Shown: positions 57,568-64,000 of the stretch, piece after piece | Numbering within the stretch: position 1 is the stretch's first letter | Layout: every line of letters begins with the position of its first letter | Source: Dactylonectria macrodidyma | Taxonomy: Eukaryota; Ascomycota; Sordariomycetes; Hypocreales; Nectriaceae | Length of the DNA: 64,000 bases | NCBI GenBank assembly: GCA_020744425.1 | Contig: JAGMUV010000025.1 | Location: forward strand, 496,001 to 560,000 | Reading direction: 5' to 3' | The notes under the pieces: generated by a model | Told to the model about the DNA's origin: nothing | The model's input: the letters and a program-made list of their open reading frames with translations, nothing else | The model's database searches: none | Made by a program: the position numbers and the translations under genes

Positions 57568-58716
57568 TCAGAACTTGTACACTTGGCCCTTGGAGTAGCC
57601 GAGCTCCTGAAGGGCACCTGTGAGCTCACCTTGGTCTATGGGGTTAGCCATATTGCCGGACATAGCTTTCATGAGACCAGGAGGGCCACAGACGAAGAGT
57701 TTGATATTCTTGCTCTTGGGACTAGGAAGGATGGTCTTAAGGAGATCTTTAGAAATATGGCCCTTCCCTCCAGTCCACTCTTCGGAGGGCTTGCTAAGGA
57801 CATAGAAGACGCTGAATCGCTGGGGATAGGCCCTTTCGAGCTCGTCAAGCTGTTTCTTTAGGAGGATATCCTCCTCGGTGACATTCCCAAAGACGAGGGT
57901 GACCTTGGTCCTATCATTCGGGTTATTGAAGATGGCCCGGGCGAGCTGGTATAGAGGGGTAATGCCGGTACCACCACCGATGAGGGCGATGTGCTCATGC
58001 TTGTTCTCATCCCATGAGTATTTAGGGATGGGACCCATAATGTCGAGATGCTGGCCGGGGGTGAGGTGATGGATGTGGGTACTCATGAGGCCATTAGGGT
58101 ACTTCTTAACAAGGAGGTTAAGAAAGCCTTTTTCACCTGCGCCAAGCCAGTGGTTAATGCTATCCAACGCTGAAGGTACAGATGACATACCCTCTTCGAT
58201 GGGAGTATAAGGCCGCAGGATAGGTGTCTTGTCCTCAGGATCCTCATACTTGGTGAGGATAGCGCTCGCGACGGTCAGACCAGAGACCTGGTCGGGTTTG
58301 GGGAGCTTGAAGCGCAGGAGCTTAGTGTTATGGTTGACAGTCTCAACGTCGGCGACTTGGAGAGAGAGGAAGCCTTGGTCGCCACCAGTGAATGCCTTCT
58401 TGGACTCAGGACCGACCGCTTGCCTGATTTTCGCGGCTGTAGCTGGCGCGGAGGCACCACTGAAGTACCAGTAGACACCGCCAGCGATGCCAATAGCGCC
58501 AGCCGCGTACGGTAGAGCGTTGAAGTCGCCTACACCGCCCGCCTCGGTAGCATAGCGGCGGGCGGACTGATGGGCAAGTTAGCTATGCGATTGAGGTTGG
58601 TGATGATGTCATCGGCGACTGAGTTGGTCGGAGGGGAGGGTTCAAAGGCAAGTTAGAGGGAGAAGACATACTCTATTGAGCGGCTGAGTCGCGCGAAATG
58701 TAGATCTAGCAAACAT
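57568..58716 (-). CDS. MCR1: NADH-cytochrome b5 reductase, mitochondrial type
   Basis: Three exons, 58716-58672, 58566-58191 and 58136-57568, encode 329 residues. The N-terminus is a basic mitochondrial presequence ([15 protein letters not shown], then [10 protein letters not shown]) followed by a hydrophobic anchor ([18 protein letters not shown]). FAD binding is marked by LRPYTPI and [10 protein letters not shown], and NADH binding by [20 protein letters not shown] and [15 protein letters not shown]. The arrangement is that of Mcr1, an outer-membrane/intermembrane-space enzyme that transfers electrons from NADH to cytochrome b5. It could be the housekeeping MCR1 or an extra copy serving the neighbouring genes; a whole-genome copy count would tell. 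Divergent from the second Zn2Cys6 regulator. Confidence 0.92.
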
Positions 58717-59791
58717 TTCCCCTCCTTTAGGTAGCCGATGCTTGGATAGGGGCAATTGAAGTAATTGGCCTAAGGGGGATGAATGGAGGTTGCTGCGGAA
58801 GAACTGGAAGCTTGAAAAATAATTAAGGAAAGATATTTTGCCTGCGGGATGTGAGTAGACACCTGTAGAAACTACTTGATCTAGAGGGGTGTTGATTAGT
58901 TTTATCCTGCACTATTGCTGTGGCATAGACATCATGCCCGGATAGCGAGGCCCGGCAACCTCTGTAGACAGACGTGCTGTACTAATGCATCTGATGTGGA
59001 GGGACGCAAATAGACATATGGTCCCAGCAAACTGAGCTCCATAATACCCCGCGGTATCCGCGGCTTTCTCTAGTACAAATCGGGTTCGGTGCCTTGTGTG
59101 TTTCTTAGCACAGCTACATACAATACCAGCCGGCATTGAGCTTGGGTGGGAGCTTACCGGCTTTATTTTAGCCTCCGGGCCCTGCCTGGCAAGTTCCAGA
59201 CCCTACGACCCTGGGACGGACAGGGCGAAAGTTCTCGAACAATCAAAAACGCATGGGGATTTCCTGCCCCACAGGGTCGTTGCGCCCGTAGTAAATCTCT
59301 TAGTCTCAAACCCTCTCGATCTAGGCCAGGGCTTTAAGAAATGGCCATAAGACAGGCCTGCGACATCCGTGCAAACCGCGGCATGGTAATTTGCCGGAGT
59401 GAACATAGAAGAACAAACTCCCTGCTGTCCTTCGCTTAAGGTAGACCGGAATTGGGCTGAACTCTATCAAAACTCTCGTGCAGCTAGTATGCCACAGTAT
59501 CGGCATTTCGAGCCGAACATGGTTCAAAGTGCCGTACCAGGGCAGGTGATAAGATCACGCCGGAATAGCACGCATAGATGGCTTATAAATCGGCCCGGAG
59601 AGATGAAGAAGCATTCTGAAAATCGGTTCATCTCCAAGCCTGGAATCCTACAGGCATTTCTTTTTCAGATGTTACCCCATGGGACTTCATGGCCAGCATT
59701 TTTCCTTGTCACATAGTATACAGAGCTTGGCCTGTAGGCGATACTGCCCGGCGCAAATCAGCCTCAGTGAAAATTGAGGAAGCGACATACC
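58717..59791. promoter_or_regulatory. Divergent promoter region: cytochrome b5 reductase / Zn2Cys6 regulator
   Basis: About 1.1 kb without a supported gene. It contains the third copy of the shared CGG element, 333 bp from the reductase ATG and 729 bp from the regulator ATG. Confidence 0.5.
59049..59063. promoter_or_regulatory. Shared 15-bp CGG element, copy 3
   Basis: CCGCGGTATCCGCGG is identical over 15 bp to the copy at 55282. Its position in the divergent promoter would allow control of both flanking genes, including the regulator itself. Confidence 0.65.
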
Positions 59792-62114
59792 ATGACCAAG
59801 GGGCGGGCCTGCGACTCTTGTCGTCGTAGAAAGGTATGCAGCCTAACTACTCCCTGTTTCGTTGTCCGTCCTACATTCTGCACCTAGCTTCTAGCTACGA
59901 TATATTTAACGTGCTATTAACAAATCTCTCTTACTCTAAGAGGTCAGAATTCAACTGCTGACGCTTATTATGCTTCCAGATACGATGTGTTTTTTTGGTC
60001 TCTAAAACCATCTGCGATTGGTGTGGGCGCCATGGCCTTGACTGCACTTCCAACAAACCACAGACGAGAAGCAAGAAGACTAAGGCTAGGTTAGTAAATT
60101 CCACATTGGGATACTTCGTTCGGAAATACGTATGGAAATCGGGACTGATCTGAACGTTTCAAGACAAGGCTCTCCGACTTTTCATGAAAGTCTATCCCTA
60201 CGGATGGAACGTGTTGAACAAGATCTGGTTCAGATTATTGCCCGTCGCAAGTTTGCCGGCAGACTAGTATCTTTGGATGATTTCCAAGACTCGGCGGCTC
60301 CTTTGACCAACTCAGCTCATTTAATTGATCTGGAAAGCCCCATTGCAAATCGTTCAAGTCCGACAACGCCGCCTGAGTCCGAACTACCCGATTTACCCAA
60401 TCCTAGGATCGCCTCGTTTAGCCACATTCATTTCAGCGGCCATCACATTGGCAAGATCAGCCACCACACTGGCGTGCCAAAACTCAGCGACCAAGGACGC
60501 AAGTGGCTCTCTTCAAGAACTGGAGAAAACGTCACATTTCATCAGTTCCAAACCTTCACCAATGAGCGCTCATTATCAGCCGCGAGCCATGTCTCCAGCC
60601 TGCCGCCACAGTTGTGCGAACTTCCAAATGAAGAGCTCATCTGGCGGTTATTTGACGACTTTCAACATTCTGCATTTAGACTCGTCTATCCGATTCTTGA
60701 TCGGGTCTTATTTGCAGATACGATGGCATTTGCTTATACGCGTTCGGACGGGCCTCCATTGCTCAAATCTATGACAGCTCGATGCTGCATTTTGGCGTTT
60801 CTCTCTATTGCATGTCTCTTCCAAACAAGAGCGAGCAGTATTTCTGACTTGGACAGTGATGCTTGCGCAGTTAAAGCTCACTATATTCTGGTTGATGTAT
60901 TTCAAGAGGGTAGTCTATTGGGTCTCCAGGCAGTCGTAATGCTCGTGAGTTACAGTGCTCATCTCGCCGAATCCGTGAAATGTCTTGGCTGATTTTACTG
61001 TTTTAGCACCTATATCATGTGATGACAGGGCGATTACAGTCTGCTACTATGCTACACGCCGTCGCTTGTCGGTGGATCTTCATGCTGGGGGGGCATGCTT
61101 ACACTTCCGTTAGGCCGTCTGACGCGGAGCTCACACATCTCCAGAGAGAAACCCGTCTCATCCAGATCCTGTTCTGGCTTTGTTATCTAATCGACAAAGA
61201 CATGGCCCTTCGACTCAATCAACCTCCTTTGATGTCTGATGAGTATTGTGAACTCATTCGCCCCGAAGACGATCCTAGTTTCCTTGTTCACCAACCAAAT
61301 CACGATGTCCCTGACTTGAGGCCCCAGGGCCATGAAAGTCTCGATTCCAAATTGCTCGGCGACCTTCGCCTGGGCCAGCTCAAAGGAAAAATATCTCGTC
61401 TTCTTTACTCAGCCCAGGCTGCTAGACAATCAGACGCTGGGTTGCTGCATAATATCCGCCAGCTTGACGATGAGCTTGAAACATGGCGAATGTCGATTCC
61501 TATGGAGTACCGCCCCACGCTCAGTGTCTCGGAAAACCTCCGAGTTTCCCAATTGGAGAAGACAGATATTTTAACCCGCATGCGATATATCTTGCTCCAT
61601 CTTGAATACCATTACTTGATGACGAGTATTCACCGTGCGAGTGGGAGATGCTTAACATCATGCTGTCCCAATAACTCCCAAGCAAGCAGTGTATCCAGCG
61701 TCAGTCAATCCAGTATGGCTCTAGTGCTAGAGGCCAGTCGTTCTACCCTCATATTTCTGAGAGCAGCCATTCGCAGTCTCCCGGGTGAATGCTTCTGGTG
61801 AGTTGCTGACCCTTTATAAACGCATCCTTGTCTCTCCTTAATGAGAAGGAGCTAATGCCATTAGGATATTGGTTTTCTACCCGACCACAGCTATTATGTC
61901 TCTGTTCCTTAATGTGGTGACATATCCCCTTGGACCCCTCACTAAAGCAGACTTGGAGCTTATAAGCTCGGCTGCCAGCCTTGTAAAGCATATGCCAGTC
62001 TGCCGGTTAACACTGCGAGAACTTGAATACATGAGCTTGGTTCATGATTTTATAGCTGAGTTAGTCCGCCTTGGAAATTTAGCAATTAAAAGAGCAAAAG
62101 CCAAGCAGGAGTAG
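59792..62114 (+). CDS. Zn2Cys6 transcription factor with fungal-specific TF domain (2)
   Basis: Five exons, 59792-59833, 59980-60089, 60164-60944, 61007-61797 and 61865-62114, give 657 residues in phase. The zinc cluster is C7-x2-C10-x6-C17-x8-C26-x2-C29-x6-C36, split after RRRK by the first intron, a common position in this family. It is followed by basic residues (RSKKTKAR) and a short helix (MERVEQDLVQII) for dimerisation. The fungal_trans domain covers about residues 190-560 (WRLFDDFQHSAFRLVYPILDR over about 60647-60710; TRLIQILFWLCYLIDKDMALRL over about 61147-61220; PPLMSDEYCEL). It is nuclear. The shared CGG element in its own promoter and near neighbouring genes makes it the likely regulator of the 51-62 kb group. 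Confidence 0.88.
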
Positions 62115-62149
62115 ATGGATAAGAGCTGTCATAAGGGTCGGGATTTTAA

Positions 62150-62300
62150 ATCCTAAGTTGTATCGCTGACTAAAAGTTAGGTGTTTTTAATACAAATTTA
62201 TATGCTATTTGAACCTATTTAAAAATGTTCCTATCTTTTTACGTTAAAAGTGATTTAAGACATTTTATTTATTTTTTAATAATTAATAAAGTCTAATCAT
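62150..62300. repeat. AT-rich block downstream of the second regulator
   Basis: About 150 bp of mostly A and T follows the stop codon of the regulator. It may be 3' UTR and terminator DNA or a short mutated repeat; it marks the right edge of the putative cluster. Confidence 0.35.
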
Positions 62301-64000
62301 AAGTCCCCCTGTTGCATCTAGGAGATGGAAGTGATCATGTGTGTGAGAAGCTCTTGCTATTCTTCCTATCTAATGAGGGTCTTTGGGTCAGTCTTATAGA
62401 TGAAGAGACTGATGATGACCTCGTACAGCCAAGAGGGTCCGGATGCTACGGACTATTTGACTTTATCTAGCTATCCTCCTGACCATAGCTTGTGACGAAG
62501 CTGATGACGAGGCCTGTGACGAGGAAAGTGGCTGTGGAACCTTATGATGAAGGGCAGAAAGCTTGACTGTTGTCATAGCTGCAAAATCCGATATCCCGAA
62601 ATGTGACACCCCCTTTACTCACACGTAAGTATATATATTTGCTTTATAAAGCTACATTCCTTTTAACTCGCAGCTAGTAAGGAAAAAATTTGGATCTTGG
62701 AGAGGTTATGCTTAATACCAGCTACCACAAGATTGCAAGTGCAGTCAACAACTCGAAGCCAGCGCAATGGGAGTTACAGCCCCGAACTAAGCTAAATGGC
62801 AGCCATTTTTATGCGCCCCTTGCAAGGAGACACACTTCTGGTAAATCGGTCCAGATAAAGGTACCCTCGCGGAGTTTTGGCTTTTGGCGGCTTCTCTAGC
62901 AAGCTTGCACTAAAAAATCCCATCTTACTGCTAGATCAAATTCAAAATACCGAGCCCGCCTTTATTTCTCCTCTCTTCGATCTGTGCTAAAGACCTGCTG
63001 ATCAGCGGACCTTAGTATCAGACGGCTCAAGTCTCAAGCTGCGCGGGTTACGCGCGAGGATAGACAGTAAGCCAAAGCATTGTGTTCCTTGATGAATTGA
63101 TCCGGAGGCCCAACCCATCGTCGCAGGAGCTGGTTTCCCACAATTGGATCTAAGTACGGATGCGCAGAGTGCAGAGTCAACCACTCGGAACTCCTCGCAC
63201 GCTGTCTTCAAGTTGTCCTGCGTACCGCTGACAGGAGCGTTCTACCCCAAGCTGAAGTTGTCTTGGGACAGACTGGTCGGATGAAGGTTGTGAGATCACT
63301 GTAAACTTTCTAAACTTTCCCGTGTTCTTCATACACTACCTATCCATTCGCACCAAACAGCGGCTTCCAAATCAAATGTACCACGAATTTAAAGGCCTAA
63401 TCTCCGTTGATGACTCGATTGCTTTGAGGGTGAACGAGGAGAACAAGACTTTCTATTAGTCAACCTGCATGAGACTCGTCTGGAGTGTTGCGAAGGATTA
63501 GGTCTCGTTTGACCGCAATACCTCAAGGCCAATTGGTTCGGACAAATTTTGAACTGGAAACTCTGCAGTAGAGATGTTCGGTTTTTTCTGAATCCATAGA
63601 ATGCTACATGCTCATACCCTGAAGAAACGCATATGTACCACGAAATATGTAGATGGGATGCGAAAATTGCCCTTCAATTCACTGCAAGGACGTTTACATC
63701 CGACGGTTTCTTCTATTCTTGGGCGTAATTCCGTTGTATAAATAGCTGAGCCGATGACTTCAAGATGAAGCTTTACGAACGAGTTTTCCCTATCGATTCT
63801 GGGATCCAGCCTGTGCCATGAATTGACGAGGGCATTTCTCGGCGTTGTGGGTTGGGTCAAGACGACTATACCAAATGGGGGCAATGGAAACGAGCAGCGA
63901 ATGCTGATAAACAAGGACCCACCTCACCAATAGACAGGAGGGAGCCGAACAAGGGTTAGGAAACTCCAGATTGACGCCAGTCTGGGCTACCTGGAAAAAA
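62301..64000. other. Terminal region, no intact gene recognised
   Basis: About 1.7 kb. One minus-strand frame at 63002-63211 contains EEFRVVDSAL, faintly like the end of a GMC oxidoreductase, but nothing else supports it. Another minus-strand frame at 63612-63914 has no recognised features. Confidence 0.35.

Noticed and set aside
63002..63211. Possible C-terminal end of a GMC oxidoreductase on the minus strand
   Set aside because: One short FRVVDSAL match without the conserved His/Asn or any upstream part.

Overview
This window is a stretch of nuclear DNA from a filamentous ascomycete (Pezizomycotina; Hypocreales-like by general appearance, an inference). The evidence is short GT-AG introns of about 45-80 nt with CTAAC/CTGAC branch points, a subgroup C chitinase next to a LysM protein, RTA1-like and DMT membrane proteins, two Zn2Cys6 regulators, and fungal NLR/ankyrin-type genes. 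Nothing looks bacterial: there are no operons, CRISPR arrays or rRNA. Intron-exon models were built by hand by requiring splice sites and reading phase to agree, so boundaries are predictions.

Layout. 1-0.6 kb: end of a zinc-binding (MDR) dehydrogenase. 2.5-3.5 kb: RTA1-like membrane protein. 3.8-5.8 kb: decayed fungal kinase-like pseudogene. 7.6-9.1 kb (minus): DMT/EamA transporter, divergent from an F-box gene at 9.8-11.4 kb. 11.6-13.7 kb (minus): secreted six-module LysM protein, divergent from a very large CBM18-GH18 killer-toxin-like chitinase with 16 exons (15.2-21.0 kb), which contains a 6-nt microexon inside the catalytic motif. 21-27.4 kb: gene-poor DNA with minisatellites and palindromes. 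28.4-45.9 kb: accessory block with an NLR-like/ankyrin gene, a P-loop GTPase, a Clr5-domain protein, a broken NLR-N/TPR gene running into an Hsp70-like gene, a Zn2Cys6 regulator and an F-box/ankyrin gene. 46.2-48.1 kb (minus): amino-acid permease. 51.4-62.1 kb: a possible small metabolic cluster with two SnoaL-like proteins, an NmrA/SDR-type reductase, a mitochondrial-type NADH-cytochrome b5 reductase and a second Zn2Cys6 regulator.

The strongest unexpected signal is a near-identical 15-bp element, MCGCGGWATCCGCGG. I found it three times by eye, all between 51.0 and 59.1 kb: upstream of the first SnoaL gene, upstream of the NmrA-like gene, and in the divergent promoter between the cytochrome b5 reductase and the Zn2Cys6 regulator. 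This suggests that the 51-62 kb genes form a co-regulated unit controlled by their own regulator. The second notable signal is the concentration of nonself-recognition-type architectures at 28-46 kb.

AT-rich blocks at 14.3, 54.9 and 62.2 kb look like remnants of mutated repeats. They lie beside the LysM/chitinase pair and inside and at the end of the putative cluster.
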